Part shown: positions 5,823-14,922 of the stretch, in pieces | How positions within the stretch are numbered: position 1 is the stretch's first letter | Layout: every line of letters begins with the position of its first letter | DNA from: Bacteroidota bacterium | Lineage (GTDB): Bacteria > Bacteroidota > Bacteroidia > Chitinophagales > Chitinophagaceae | DNA length: 17,770 bases | Reading direction: 5' to 3' | Assembly: GCA_023409675.1 (NCBI GenBank) | Contig: JAEYRC010000203.1 | Span: 1 to 17,770, forward strand | Position numbers and translations under genes: made by a program | The notes under the pieces: generated by a model | What the model was told of the DNA's origin: nothing | Database searches by the model: none | Seen by the model: the letters and a program-made list of their open reading frames with translations, nothing else

Positions 5823-7868
5823 ATGAATAGCATGAAATATCTGTTTATTGGTTTTCTTCTTCTACCTTTTTCTGATGTATTCTCCCAGATTTCGGTTGAT
5901 ACAAAAGCATTCAGCAATCTTAATGGCACTGAAATAAAAGTATCCGGTAAAAATTTAGAGGTTTCATGGCCGGTGGGAAATGCCCGCCGCGGTGAATTGA
6001 ACCTGAATCTTGAGCAGGATAAACCTCTCTTTCAATCTGTAGGGTTAAATAAAATGATCGTACGAAACCTGGATCCTGTTTTCCTGTTATCTGTAGGAAA
6101 AAGAGAGCTTGTGGCGCAGAAAGGCTGGAATATTTTCTTCGATAAGGTTCCGCTGAAACCTCATGTTACACATGCGATTAAATTCAAAAAAAACCATGCA
6201 GCCGTACGAACTCAGGGCAGCAGAACTATTATTGTCATCGACGAATTACAGGCACCCGATTTTACCGGAACCCTGGAAATCACGTTATATAATGGCAGTG
6301 CGCTCGTCAACATTGCTGCAGTGATGACGACCCAAAAGGATTCAACAGCAATATTGTATGATGCGGGGTTGATGAGCAAAGAATTAAGTTGGAAAAACAT
6401 TTCCTGGTCTGATGTTTATGGTAATATGCAATCGAAAAATCCAGAGAAAACAGATACGGCCATCAGTCATGAAGTTAAGTATCGTACCATTATTGGCCGT
6501 GGTTCCGGGGGTAGCCTGGCCATCTTTCCCCCACCGCACCAGTATTTTTATCCACTTGACGAAGCCTTCAACCTGAAGTTTACCTGGAGTGGAAATAATT
6601 ACCGGGATCTTGTTGATGGATATGGCATCGGAATTCGTCAGGATCTGTACGGTGATAACCGATATGTGCCCTGGTTCAACGCTCCGCCTAAAACAAAGCA
6701 GCGACTGAATTTTTTCTTTCTGTTAAGCGATGGCGACGCGGATGAAATTTTGTCGGAGGTGAAAAAGTATACGCATAATGATAGTTACGTAGCGTTGCCA
6801 GGTTACAAGACAATGTCCAGTCATTTTCACAATGAATTTATTATGAATGTGGTCATGAAGGGTGAACCTGTACCGGACATGCCAAATTTTGTGAAAGTGT
6901 TTAAGAAGATGGGTGTTGATATTGTGCATCTTGGGGAATTTCATTATACCGCCCATCCCCAGGGGCCGGATGATAAACGACTGGCAGAATTAGCTGCATT
7001 ATTTGAGCAATGTGAGCGACTTTCCGACGATGAATTCCTGCTGCTACCGGGGGAAGAGCCAAATGAGTTTTTTGGGGGTCACTGGATGCAGCTATTTCCA
7101 AAGCCGGTAAACTGGATCATGTCGCGCAAAGCTGATCAGCCTTTTGTTTCAACTGATCCAAAGTATGGAAAAGTTTACCGGATAGGAAACAGCAGTGAAA
7201 TGCTGGAATTATTGAAATTGGAAAATGGCCTGGCATGGACAGCACATCCGAGGACAAAAGGGTCTACGGGTTATCCGGACAAATACAGGGATAAAGAATT
7301 TTATAAGTCAGATCGCTTTTTGGGCGCAGCATGGAAACCCATACCTGCTGATCTTTCACTTCCCAGGCTTGGTGTGCGGGTACTGGATCTGTTGGATGAC
7401 ATGAACAATTGGGGTGAGGAGAAAAGGGTAATTGCCGAGGCTGATCTGTTTACGGTGGAGCCTGAAAACGAGATGTACGCGCATATGAATGTGAATTATC
7501 TGCAGATGGATCAATTGCCCAGATTTAATGAAGGCTGGCTGCCGGTGCTCGATGCCATGAGTGAGGGAAAGTTCTTTTCAACAACAGGGGAGGTGTTGTT
7601 GCCGACATTTGAAGTGGAGGCAAAAAAAGATTCAGTAAATATTACCTTTCAACTAAACTGGACCTTTCCCATGAATTTCGCCGAAATTATCTGGGGCGAT
7701 GGAGTAAATGTTCACAGGCATCACATTAACCTGGATACCACACAGGCATTTGGAAACAAGACATTTTCCCTAACACTTGAGCGTAAAGGAATGAAATGGG
7801 TGAGAGTTGAGGCCTGGGACATTGCAGCAAATGGTACTTTCGGTCAGGTGGTAAGATTAAAAGAATAA
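5823..7868 (+). CDS. Secreted PHP-like metallohydrolase (CehA/McbA type)
   Basis: This 681-residue protein opens with a signal peptide (MNSMKYLFIGFLLLPFSDVFSQ, cleavage near residue 22; Met4 is an alternative start). Residues 25-310 look like beta-rich domains. From about 330 a PHP-like metallohydrolase domain is suggested by spaced metal-ligand motifs: SSHFHNEF (H334, H336), LGEFHYTAHP (H374, H378), LLPGEEPN (E411, E412) with H420, and AWTAHPRT (H475). The C-terminus (about 595-680), ending MKWVRVEAWD near 657-666, resembles the closing Ig-like segment of CehA/McbA-family proteins. The family includes carbamate and phosphoester hydrolases, but most members, including secreted ones from Bacteroidota and Planctomycetes, have no known substrate. 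It is the first protein gene right of the RNA-gene scar and appears monocistronic; a palindromic repeat cluster follows. No strong promoter match was found. Confidence 0.62.
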   Translation: MNSMKYLFIGFLLLPFSDVFSQISVDTKAFSNLNGTEIKVSGKNLEVSWPVGNARRGELNLNLEQDKPLFQSVGLNKMIVRNLDPVFLLSVGKRELVAQKGWNIFFDKVPLKPHVTHAIKFKKNHAAVRTQGSRTIIVIDELQAPDFTGTLEITLYNGSALVNIAAVMTTQKDSTAILYDAGLMSKELSWKNISWSDVYGNMQSKNPEKTDTAISHEVKYRTIIGRGSGGSLAIFPPPHQYFYPLDEAFNLKFTWSGNNYRDLVDGYGIGIRQDLYGDNRYVPWFNAPPKTKQRLNFFFLLSDGDADEILSEVKKYTHNDSYVALPGYKTMSSHFHNEFIMNVVMKGEPVPDMPNFVKVFKKMGVDIVHLGEFHYTAHPQGPDDKRLAELAALFEQCERLSDDEFLLLPGEEPNEFFGGHWMQLFPKPVNWIMSRKADQPFVSTDPKYGKVYRIGNSSEMLELLKLENGLAWTAHPRTKGSTGYPDKYRDKEFYKSDRFLGAAWKPIPADLSLPRLGVRVLDLLDDMNNWGEEKRVIAEADLFTVEPENEMYAHMNVNYLQMDQLPRFNEGWLPVLDAMSEGKFFSTTGEVLLPTFEVEAKKDSVNITFQLNWTFPMNFAEIIWGDGVNVHRHHINLDTTQAFGNKTFSLTLERKGMKWVRVEAWDIAANGTFGQVVRLKE

Positions 7869-7943
7869 TGAGGATGACAGTATATATGATACCCGAATCA
7901 TATCAGGGATATTTTATGTTAGAGTTACCAGCATACAATTCAT

Positions 7944-8590
7944 GCTATAAAGATGTGATGCCTTCGGCATCGGGTTTTCTGTATGAAGAAGGTAGATTAA
8001 TTTGCAGATCAACCCTGAAAGGGTTGCATATTTATAGCCCGTTTGGGTGGCGATGACAACGATGCCGGAGGCGTCGCAGAGCATTTCGATTTTGATTCCT
8101 GGCTAGTGGATTTAATCCTATTAATATTTTACTCCTTCGGAGTCGGTCAGGTTTTCAGCATTAAAATTCTTGCTATAAAGATGTGATGCCTTCGGCATCG
8201 GACATTGCCGGATGCGGAAGTGTAAATAATTATGAACCTGTATTTCAACCCTGAAAGGGTTGCATATTTATAGCCCGTTTGGACGACAATGAGAACGATG
8301 CCGGAGGCGTCGCAGAGCATTTCGATTATGATTCCTGGCTAGTGGAATTAACCCTATTAATATTTGACTCCTTCGGAGTCGGTCAGGTTTTCAGCATTAA
8401 AATTTTGGCTATAAAGATGTGATGCCTTTGGTATCGGACATTGCCGGATGTGGAAGTGTAAAAAGTTATGAACCATTATTTCAACCCTGAAACGGTTGCA
8501 TATTTATAGCCCGTTTGGGTGGATGAAATCCGATGCCGGCGGCATCGTATAAATTTTGTTTTTGGCTATATATGATGCCTTCAACATCGG
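7944..8590. repeat. Tandem ~230-bp units of short palindromes
   Basis: A composite unit starting gctataaagatgtgatgcc recurs at 7944, 8172 and 8408, and in reduced form at 8565 (spacings 228, 236 and 157 bp). A full unit holds four palindromes with 5-6-bp stems and 3-nt loops: gatgccttcggcatc (7957-7971), aaccctgaaagggtt (8011-8025), gatgccggaggcgtc (8061-8075) and actccttcggagt (8131-8143). Linkers such as tgcatatttatagcccgttt are also shared. Some changes keep pairing by G-T wobble (8421-8435), and gatgccggcggcatc (8532-8546) is a perfect variant. The last copy lacks the fourth palindrome. The cluster resembles REP/BIME-type extragenic elements; no transposase is present in the window. Confidence 0.9.
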
Positions 8591-8807
8591 GAGAACGTTT
8601 TGCTGATTTTAATTAATTGAAAGCCTGAAATGAAAAGTTGATTTTTAAAATTTTTATAGTTATCCTGCTATTGCCTGTCATCCTCAAAATTCCCCATTCT
8701 TAAAATCCCTGAGAAACTTACTTAAGCGATTGATATTTTTAATATCTGCTGTTTAGTGCAGCTATTTTTGGCTATGTGTTTCATAATAATTTCTGAAATT
8801 CAATAAC
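8591..8807. promoter_or_regulatory. Upstream region of the serine hydrolase with a weak promoter match
   Basis: Between the palindrome cluster and the next gene there is AT-rich DNA with no gene. TTTG at 8767-8770 and a weak -7-like TAATTTCT at 8787-8794, 16 bp apart, resemble a Bacteroidota promoter and would give a very short leader for the ATG at 8808. The spacing is slightly short and the -7 box imperfect. Confidence 0.25.
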
Positions 8808-9890
8808 ATGATCAGAATACTTCTTATTGTCTTTTTCTTCGTATCCATTGGTGTCCGTGCTCAGGAATTCAAAATAAATAAATTGGATTCCCTGTTAACA
8901 ATGCTGGAAAATCATGATAAAGTGATGGGCAGCATTTCGGTGTTTCAAGGCGATAAAAATATTTATCAAAAATCAACTGGATACGCAGATTTTGATAAGA
9001 AAATCAAAGCCGGCAATGCCACGCAATACCGAATCGGGTCAGTTACAAAGATCTACACAGCTACGCTGGCAATGCTGTTAATCGAAGAAGGAAAGCTAAG
9101 TCTTGAAGCCGTATTGGCTGATTATCTGCCGCAATTACCTAATGCCAGTAAGATCACCATTAAACAACTCCTTCAACATGAAAGCGGCTTTTTTGATATT
9201 ATCAAATCACCGGATTTTAATGATTGGATGACTCAGAAAAGAAGTCGGAATGAAATTCTCACAAGAATCCTAAACAACGGTATCGTCTTCGAACCTGGGC
9301 AGAAGGTTGAGTATTCTAATACAAACTATATTTTGCTGGGATTTATTATTGAAGATATTGAACATAAAAGTTATACTCAGGTTCTTAATGAAAGAATCAT
9401 TTCTCCTCTTAAATTGAGCAATACTTCCTATGGTGAGCGGGATGATGTGCAGAATCATCGGGCCAAATCATATAAGAAAAGCAGTACCTGGGAAGAAATT
9501 GAGGGTATCCACCTGAGCATACCCGGTGGGGCGGGTGCTATAACTTCTAATCCCGCTGATATGAATATATTCATTAAGGCCTTGTTTGATGGTAAACTGG
9601 TAAATGATAATAGCCTCGCAATAATGCAGAAAGTTGATAAGAAGTATGGAATAGGTCTGAATCCGGTGAAATTGATAGAAGGCGAAGAACTTATTGGACA
9701 TACCGGAGGAATGGATGGTTTTAGATCACTGTTAGTCTATTTACCAAAGAGAAATATTTCAGTTTCATTAGCTGTAAACGCAATTGATTATTCCCTGAAA
9801 GACCTGGTAATGGGAATTTTCCATATTCTATTAAATAAGGATTATAATATACCTGACCTTGAATCCGGAAATCCTTTGAAAGATAAATGA
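8808..9890 (+). CDS. Secreted beta-lactamase-fold serine hydrolase (class C/esterase type)
   Basis: The 360-residue protein has a signal peptide (MIRILLIVFFFVSIGVRAQ, cleaved near residue 19). The three catalytic motifs of the penicillin-binding-like serine hydrolase fold are present: S78-V-T-K81 (nucleophile and base), Y169-S-N171 and H298-T-G300, with GGMDGFR just after. The spacing is usual for the class C beta-lactamase/D-aminopeptidase/esterase family (Pfam Beta-lactamase). HTG in place of KTG is common in the esterase-like members, so hydrolysis of small esters or peptides is as likely as beta-lactam cleavage, and no resistance role can be claimed. It probably acts in the periplasm. Genes on both sides are unrelated and separated by at least 60 bp. 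Length is normal for a single-domain member. Confidence 0.9.
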   Translation: MIRILLIVFFFVSIGVRAQEFKINKLDSLLTMLENHDKVMGSISVFQGDKNIYQKSTGYADFDKKIKAGNATQYRIGSVTKIYTATLAMLLIEEGKLSLEAVLADYLPQLPNASKITIKQLLQHESGFFDIIKSPDFNDWMTQKRSRNEILTRILNNGIVFEPGQKVEYSNTNYILLGFIIEDIEHKSYTQVLNERIISPLKLSNTSYGERDDVQNHRAKSYKKSSTWEEIEGIHLSIPGGAGAITSNPADMNIFIKALFDGKLVNDNSLAIMQKVDKKYGIGLNPVKLIEGEELIGHTGGMDGFRSLLVYLPKRNISVSLAVNAIDYSLKDLVMGIFHILLNKDYNIPDLESGNPLKDK

Positions 9891-9952
9891 AGTATTGTCG
9901 GAACGAAATGATAACCTCACTCAGGCCCGATTATTGATCGTATAAGTGCTGT

Positions 9953-10723
9953 ATGCAGGTTATGAATTCATTATTCTATTCCGGTACCAGCGGAATAAAT
10001 CTTCCATCTCCCCGGACTCTATACCCTGAGCCTTTTCGCAACAGCAGCAGGCTTCACTATTATGCCTCGTTATTTAACAGCATTGAAGTGAATAGTATAT
10101 TCTATAAACTTCACCGAACCGCTACGATCAGCAACTGGGCACGGAGTGTACCTGATGATTTTCGCTTCACTTTTAAAGTTTCTAAATCAATTACCCATGT
10201 AAAAAACCTGCACTTTGCAGAGAAAGATGTCATAGATTTTATTCAAACTGTTGATCATGTGGGTGAGAAGAAAGGATGTCTCCTGGTGCAGTTTCCTCCA
10301 TCTTTGAAGGTTGAAAAACTTGACCAGTTACAACGACTGTTAGACACCCTGGGCGAAGCCACACAGCATAGCCAGTGGAAGCTCGCTGTTGAATTCCGTG
10401 ATCCATCCTGGTACGAATATGAAGTGAATGAAGTGCTGGAAGAGTATGACGCAGCTATGGTTGTCCAGGATATACCCAAATCTGCTACACCCCTGGAGTT
10501 TATTCGGGGAAATTTTGTTTACCTGCGTTTTCATGGTCCTGATTCGGGGTACCGTGGTGATTATTCCGACACCTTCCTGAAACAAACAGCCGAGAAAGTT
10601 AATATATGGCTGAAGGAAAATAAGACGGTATATGCGTACTTTAATAATACTGCAGGAGCTGCTTTTAACAATCTGCAGACCTTCAATAATTATGTACAGG
10701 ATTATCTAAAATATCAGGGATAG
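9953..10723 (+). CDS. DUF72 (YecE-like) TIM-barrel protein
   Basis: This 256-residue protein shows the landmarks of DUF72: SGTSGINLP near the N-terminus (residues 9-17), a conserved Glu in the early strand (NSIEVNSIFYKL), FRFTFKVSKSITH, CLLVQFPPS, LAVEFRDPSW, FVYLRFHGPD and a late VYAYFNNTAGAAF. The family has a TIM-barrel fold and no settled biochemical function. The predicted location is the cytoplasm, with no signal peptide. Met1 (ATG at 9953) and Met4 (9962) are both possible; Met4 gives the usual short lead before GTSG. It lies 62 bp after the serine hydrolase and converges with the lipoprotein gene, with no clear terminator in the 73-bp gap. Confidence 0.9.
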   Translation: MQVMNSLFYSGTSGINLPSPRTLYPEPFRNSSRLHYYASLFNSIEVNSIFYKLHRTATISNWARSVPDDFRFTFKVSKSITHVKNLHFAEKDVIDFIQTVDHVGEKKGCLLVQFPPSLKVEKLDQLQRLLDTLGEATQHSQWKLAVEFRDPSWYEYEVNEVLEEYDAAMVVQDIPKSATPLEFIRGNFVYLRFHGPDSGYRGDYSDTFLKQTAEKVNIWLKENKTVYAYFNNTAGAAFNNLQTFNNYVQDYLKYQG

Positions 10724-10796
10724 TCTGCCTTCTTTATTTTACCATGATACATCTCCATCAGTTCACTTTATTTCCTCATCAACAGCTCTGTGCTAC

Positions 10797-13262
10797 TTAT
10801 AACGTATAGCAAAAATCGCGGCCACCAGCCCGGTAACAGGCCCGAACCCGGCGATTGTTCCAGTCGGGCAATATTCCAAATGTGCCGCTGTACAATTCAT
10901 TGCCCAATGGCCCATAGGCCTTACCGCTTCCGGTTAACGCTACCCTGTCGGGATAAACACTAATGCCAATGCTAAGTTTTAATAGCGAACTGGTATAGGG
11001 TTGTACGCCCTTTAGTAAAAAATCAGTAGCATCATTATAAGGTCCCTCCACAGGAATGCGACTGAAATAAACATTGATGAGCGACCGGATGTTCACCCCA
11101 ACCTGACTGGTATTTATTCTTCCATCTGTAAACTGGAAGACATGGCCTCCGATATTAACATTTGCTATAAACGTTCCACTTAAGGCCGGTGCCTCCCGGT
11201 TAACCGGTCCCGTTAGTACAATCATACCAAAGGGATCCAGGTTTACCGCTCCCCGGAATCGAATGCCATTGTTTTTTGAAATTTGAATGCTGGCTGCAGC
11301 AAAATTTGTCGTTACATTCCCAAAGCGGATAAATCCTGAAGCGGCAGTTCCTTCCAACAAAAGCTCATCACTGGTTAAATTACCGCTGACATTTATCCAA
11401 CCAATATGCGGCAGGTTGGCCTTTCCAGTGAGTGTGATCCCTTTATTGCTCTGGGCTGAAACGGTCATGTCTGCAAGAGGTAGTTTAAGTCCGTTTGCCA
11501 GCTCCAGGTTTGCACCGGCTTTCAGGCTGCCCGACATCGATACGATATTATTGCGCAGCGTACCGCTCACCTGTGCAAGCCCCATACCATAGGGTAAGCG
11601 TATTTCGCCTTCAAGACTTATTCCAGAAGCAGAGCTGATCTCTGCCTCCATCGATACCGGATCAAGATGAAGGGTATTATTAAGGTCGATCTGGTGAGTG
11701 ACCTGTCCCGTTAACAAAAATCCATCCTGGTCTAATTTTCCGCTGATACCCTGATCGAGTATTAAAGGTCCCAGGTCTACACGCTTTTTGCGCAGCATTT
11801 CGATTCCTGAAGTATCGATATAATACATGCAATCTGTTAATGCAAGATCTTCGAAAAAAGGAACGGAAAAACGGGTGCCCTCTTCAACATACAGTTGTGC
11901 ATCTGCAGGGCCTGCACCCACGGTTAAATATAAAAAGCTGCTATAATCAACCAGGGAATTCAGAAACGGCTTTATATATTGATTGATGCTTGGTGAAAAA
12001 AGTTTATCCAGTACCGGCAGTTTCAACTGGCCGCCAAAACGTGTAAAGGCCGGCGCAGGCGGCTGGGCAATTATTCCCGGACGTTGCAACTGAAATGTTC
12101 CCGCCGCAAATTCCATATCGATTTCTTCTTCACTGAACAGTTCCACCCCAAGCACTTCATTCAGTTCGGTCAGTACATTGAATATGCCATCTGCTACAAA
12201 GTTGCCCAATGGATCTATAGCTCCATTGAGGGTTAAAAAATAGCCCTGATCATTCTTTCCTGTCAGGAAGTCAAGCAGGTATTCATGATTTCCGGAAATT
12301 ATCTCTTTTGGCTGGGGAAACAGGGTAGGGGTTGGCAGATGATAATACAGCTCTCCGGTTGCCTGAAGAAGGTCGTAGGTGCCGGGTATAGCCACATCTT
12401 TCAGGCGGACATAATAATGAGAAGGTGCTTCCTCAAATGCATCAAATCCAAATCTATCCCGGAAAAATGATGGGTATAGCAGGTTGAATGCATAGGGCTT
12501 TGACCGGAAGATTCCCTGGTTCGAGAGGCCGGCGATCAATTGTACATCGAGTGGTGGGAAGGAACCCAATACTTCTCCGGCCGCTTCAGTAGTTAATTGT
12601 GCAACAGCCTGCCAGAAAATAAAACCTGAAGCGCTGAAGTCGAGAAAGATCGGTTCCTCCGGAAATGCGATCTCTGCTTTCATGAGTATGGCAGGATCAA
12701 GCGGATCTATATACAACTCAAGGAAATTTTTCCGGAAACGGTTCAGCTTTTCATTTAATTCGAAAGAACCGTCCACACTTTCGTCATAGGGCAGGTACGA
12801 TAAATACCGCTTTTGCGGGTCGAGGGGAACATCAGTGTTATATTTATCCATGAAATACTGCCCGGTTTCATATTCAATATGTGCCCTGATCAGTTTCCAG
12901 TCATGGGTTTTTAAAAGATCGGCAAATAATCCAACCTGAGGAAATTGTGCAATGCCAACTCCCTGTATCGACATTACCGCTCCGCCTGGTGCAAGCCGAA
13001 TAGTGTACTGTCCACGACCAACAGGATAAATAATATCCTGGTTGTTTTTTGTGCTGAGTAAACCGCTAAAATTGTAGCCTTCCGGGGTTTCAGCGAGGTT
13101 ATCGGTTTCAATAATAAAGGTGGCGTTATCCGGCTGCTGTGGGTTATGCAATTCAAGGGTTTGCAACGGTGCGGTATCAATATCCTTCTGGCAGGAAATG
13201 CTGAAGGCGGTTAAGTAAATAATTATACCGGGTTTCAGCCATTGTTGTGAATGCATAAGCAT
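10797..13262 (-). CDS. Large putative lipoprotein with ~60-residue beta-rich repeats
   Basis: The 821-residue protein has a lipoprotein-type signal: a hydrophobic stretch, then AFSISC-QKD with the lipidated Cys at 24, a common form in Bacteroidota. No enzymatic motif is seen in residues 25-500. The C-terminal third holds at least three related units: SGISLEGEIRLPYGMG (546-561), KGITLTGKANLPHIGW (607-622) and NGIRFRGAVNLDPFGM (665-680). Each is followed by a V/L-SG-type strand, at spacings of 61 and 58 residues. Alternating hydrophobic residues suggest an elongated beta structure, perhaps a beta-helix or AsmA-like lipid-binding groove, though this is inference. The two late Cys (809, 817, in ACYRAGGRDFCYTL) could form a disulfide. 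It is transcribed alone, divergent from the small gene at 13332. I do not recognise a named family. Confidence 0.72.
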   Translation of the reverse strand: MLMHSQQWLKPGIIIYLTAFSISCQKDIDTAPLQTLELHNPQQPDNATFIIETDNLAETPEGYNFSGLLSTKNNQDIIYPVGRGQYTIRLAPGGAVMSIQGVGIAQFPQVGLFADLLKTHDWKLIRAHIEYETGQYFMDKYNTDVPLDPQKRYLSYLPYDESVDGSFELNEKLNRFRKNFLELYIDPLDPAILMKAEIAFPEEPIFLDFSASGFIFWQAVAQLTTEAAGEVLGSFPPLDVQLIAGLSNQGIFRSKPYAFNLLYPSFFRDRFGFDAFEEAPSHYYVRLKDVAIPGTYDLLQATGELYYHLPTPTLFPQPKEIISGNHEYLLDFLTGKNDQGYFLTLNGAIDPLGNFVADGIFNVLTELNEVLGVELFSEEEIDMEFAAGTFQLQRPGIIAQPPAPAFTRFGGQLKLPVLDKLFSPSINQYIKPFLNSLVDYSSFLYLTVGAGPADAQLYVEEGTRFSVPFFEDLALTDCMYYIDTSGIEMLRKKRVDLGPLILDQGISGKLDQDGFLLTGQVTHQIDLNNTLHLDPVSMEAEISSASGISLEGEIRLPYGMGLAQVSGTLRNNIVSMSGSLKAGANLELANGLKLPLADMTVSAQSNKGITLTGKANLPHIGWINVSGNLTSDELLLEGTAASGFIRFGNVTTNFAAASIQISKNNGIRFRGAVNLDPFGMIVLTGPVNREAPALSGTFIANVNIGGHVFQFTDGRINTSQVGVNIRSLINVYFSRIPVEGPYNDATDFLLKGVQPYTSSLLKLSIGISVYPDRVALTGSGKAYGPLGNELYSGTFGILPDWNNRRVRACYRAGGRDFCYTL

Positions 13263-13331
13263 TAAATTTTAGGATCAGCCATACAAATTGAGTAGAAGGT
13301 CAAATTAAATTTCAGGCTACTTACAAGGATA

Positions 13332-13520
13332 ATGGTAACCGCTATTGATTACAGTGAGTTTAAAAGATTGGTCCTGAATAGTGTTCATCAGGCTACAGCT
13401 AATTGGGATAATCCCGATCGTTTGGAAATACATATAAGGAAAAATGCCGTTCTGTTGAAATATCACCGGAGCTGGGAACTTAAATATGTTTTTAAGAAGA
13501 TGGGTGAGCCAGATCGTTGA
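13332..13520 (+). CDS. Small hypothetical protein, 62 residues
   Basis: An open frame of 62 residues (MVTAIDYSEFKRLVLNSVHQ at the start) has a good purine-rich site, aagga, 3 bases before the ATG at 13332. The composition is balanced and soluble, with a predicted N-terminal helix followed by strands (RLEIHIRKNAVLLKYHR). Nothing is recognised. It is divergent from the lipoprotein gene with only 69 bp between their starts, so the two promoters must be packed together. It is followed by 236 bp without a gene. Confidence 0.5.
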   Translation: MVTAIDYSEFKRLVLNSVHQATANWDNPDRLEIHIRKNAVLLKYHRSWELKYVFKKMGEPDR

Positions 13521-13717
13521 ATAAATTTAAGGTATTATGAATTTATTACGAATTAAAATTCTGAAGTTTATGACAATGCAGGTGATGATTTAAAAAGAGT
13601 TATGCGATTGCATCATTATTTGTGCAGTTGAATAGTAGTTCAGCTTTGCAATTCTAAATAAAGCCAGTAAGTATAATTGTTTAGACCTGTAAAGGATAAG
13701 TGTTTCCCGGTGATTTT

Positions 13718-13754
13718 CAGTAAATTTACCTGCACCCGTTCACTAAATTTACTG
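13718..13754 (+). promoter_or_regulatory. Perfect 11-bp inverted repeat just before the PhyH start codon
   Basis: cagtaaattta (13718-13728) is exactly repeated in inverse as taaatttactg (13744-13754), with 15 nt between; the ATG starts at 13757. Each arm also contains TAAATTTA, one base from the -7 consensus TAnnTTTG. It could be a repressor operator over a promoter, or an RNA hairpin in the leader that hides the ribosome landing site. Confidence 0.55.
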
Positions 13755-13756
13755 TT

Positions 13757-14584
13757 ATGAAACCGAAACTGAATGCTTCCCAGATTGCTTCTTTCAAAGA
13801 AGATGGTTACCTGATCTGTCCTGCAATGTTTTCTGCGGAGGAGATAAAAATATTATTTACCCTGGCTAGTGATGACAGTATTGTTTCTAAAGCCATGGAT
13901 TTTTCAGATACTTCCGGAAAGCACACCAGGCTGACTTTATGGTTTACGCCCGGTAATGATTCATTCGGATTAATGTCGCGTTCAGAACGACTCGTCTATG
14001 GCGTGCAGCAATTATTGAATGGCGAAGATGGCAGCGTTTGTCATTTTCATTCGAAAGTTATGCAGAAAGAACCCTATACCGGAGGCGCCTGGGAGTGGCA
14101 TCAGGATTATGGGTACTGGTATAAAAACGGATTTTTGTATCCCGAAGCCATGATCTCTGTGATGGTTGCCTTAACGGAGGCCAATAAACAAAATGGCTGC
14201 CTTCAGGTGCTTAAAGGTTCGCATAAAATGCAGCGCTTTGAACACAATTTTGTGGGTGAACAGCAGGGTGCCGATTTAGATTTTGTAAAGGAAGCGGAAA
14301 AAAGATGCGAACTGGTTTATGCTGAACTTCAACCCGGTGATGTGCTGTTTTTTCACAGTAATATTCTGCATCGTTCCGATGCCAATCAATCGGAGCATGC
14401 GAGATGGTCGGTAATTTCTGCCTATAATTTGAGTTATAATAAACCGTTCAGGGAAAAACATATGTCCTGCATTGAGCCGGTCAGCATCGTTTCCGACAAG
14501 CTGTTGCTCGAAAGCGGTTTGCGTAAAGTTTCCGATGCCGATTTTCTGCGTAAGGAAGAAGAAATTACCCTCCACGTAAAATAA
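13757..14584 (+). CDS. PhyH-family Fe(II)/2-oxoglutarate dioxygenase
   Basis: The 275-residue protein matches the phytanoyl-CoA dioxygenase (PhyH) family, which hydroxylates small molecules using oxygen and 2-oxoglutarate. The N-terminal part has the usual F-xx-DGYLI start (FKEDGYLICPAMF, residues 13-25). The metal triad is H115-x-D117 in WEWHQDYGYW and distal H205 in FFHSNILHRSDAN. R216 in HARWSVISAYN is the likely 2-oxoglutarate carboxylate ligand. TEANKQNGCLQVLKGSHK (140-157) is the characteristic family stretch before the distal His. The predicted location is the cytoplasm. Family members act on fatty acyl-CoAs, ectoine, amino acids or natural-product intermediates, and nothing in the neighbourhood identifies the substrate. 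It appears monocistronic; regulation may involve the inverted repeat at 13718-13754. Confidence 0.9.
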   Translation: MKPKLNASQIASFKEDGYLICPAMFSAEEIKILFTLASDDSIVSKAMDFSDTSGKHTRLTLWFTPGNDSFGLMSRSERLVYGVQQLLNGEDGSVCHFHSKVMQKEPYTGGAWEWHQDYGYWYKNGFLYPEAMISVMVALTEANKQNGCLQVLKGSHKMQRFEHNFVGEQQGADLDFVKEAEKRCELVYAELQPGDVLFFHSNILHRSDANQSEHARWSVISAYNLSYNKPFREKHMSCIEPVSIVSDKLLLESGLRKVSDADFLRKEEEITLHVK

Positions 14585-14922
14585 CAGGTACCGCACGTTC
14601 ATTTACTCCTGCTGCAACCACCTGTAATAATGCGGTGGGGTACAACACTTTACAGCAGAATAGCGAATTATAACTTTATGCCGGGAGCGCTGCGGGATCA
14701 GCTTTTATTCTATATATACCTGACGTATTTCATATCTGCCGATGACCTGCATCATTGGTACAGTCTCCCCCTGCCAGTAAATTTGAGTATTCTTTATCAT
14801 CCCTGCTGAAAATATTTATCCTTTCCCTCTTCTTTTCCACGCAACAACGCTATCCGAAAATAGTGGAATTGTAGCCTTGAAAATCGTACCCGGATTATTC
14901 ATCACCGGAAAAAACGAACATT
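14585..14922. other. Intergenic region with a promoter for the small-protein/Hsp20 pair
   Basis: There is no supported gene; a 73-codon frame from 14877 overlaps the real one at 14923 and is taken as a shadow. No clear terminator for the PhyH gene was found. The promoter at 14755-14785 is listed separately. Confidence 0.45.
14755..14785 (+). promoter_or_regulatory. Bacteroidota-type promoter
   Basis: TTGG (14755-14758) and TAAATTTG (14778-14785) are 19 bp apart. The second is an exact match to the -7 consensus TAnnTTTG and the first a 3-of-4 match to the -33 TTTG. It points to the genes at 14923 and 15353, with a leader of about 130 nt. Confidence 0.45.

Noticed and set aside
7868..8056. 62-codon frame starting on the stop of the PHP-like gene
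   Set aside because: Most of it is translated palindromic repeat (CYKDVMPSASG and onward); the same repeat copies downstream do not keep the frame open.
8808..9890. Calling the serine hydrolase a beta-lactamase resistance gene
   Set aside because: The fold includes many esterases and peptidases; the HTG motif and context do not support a resistance role.
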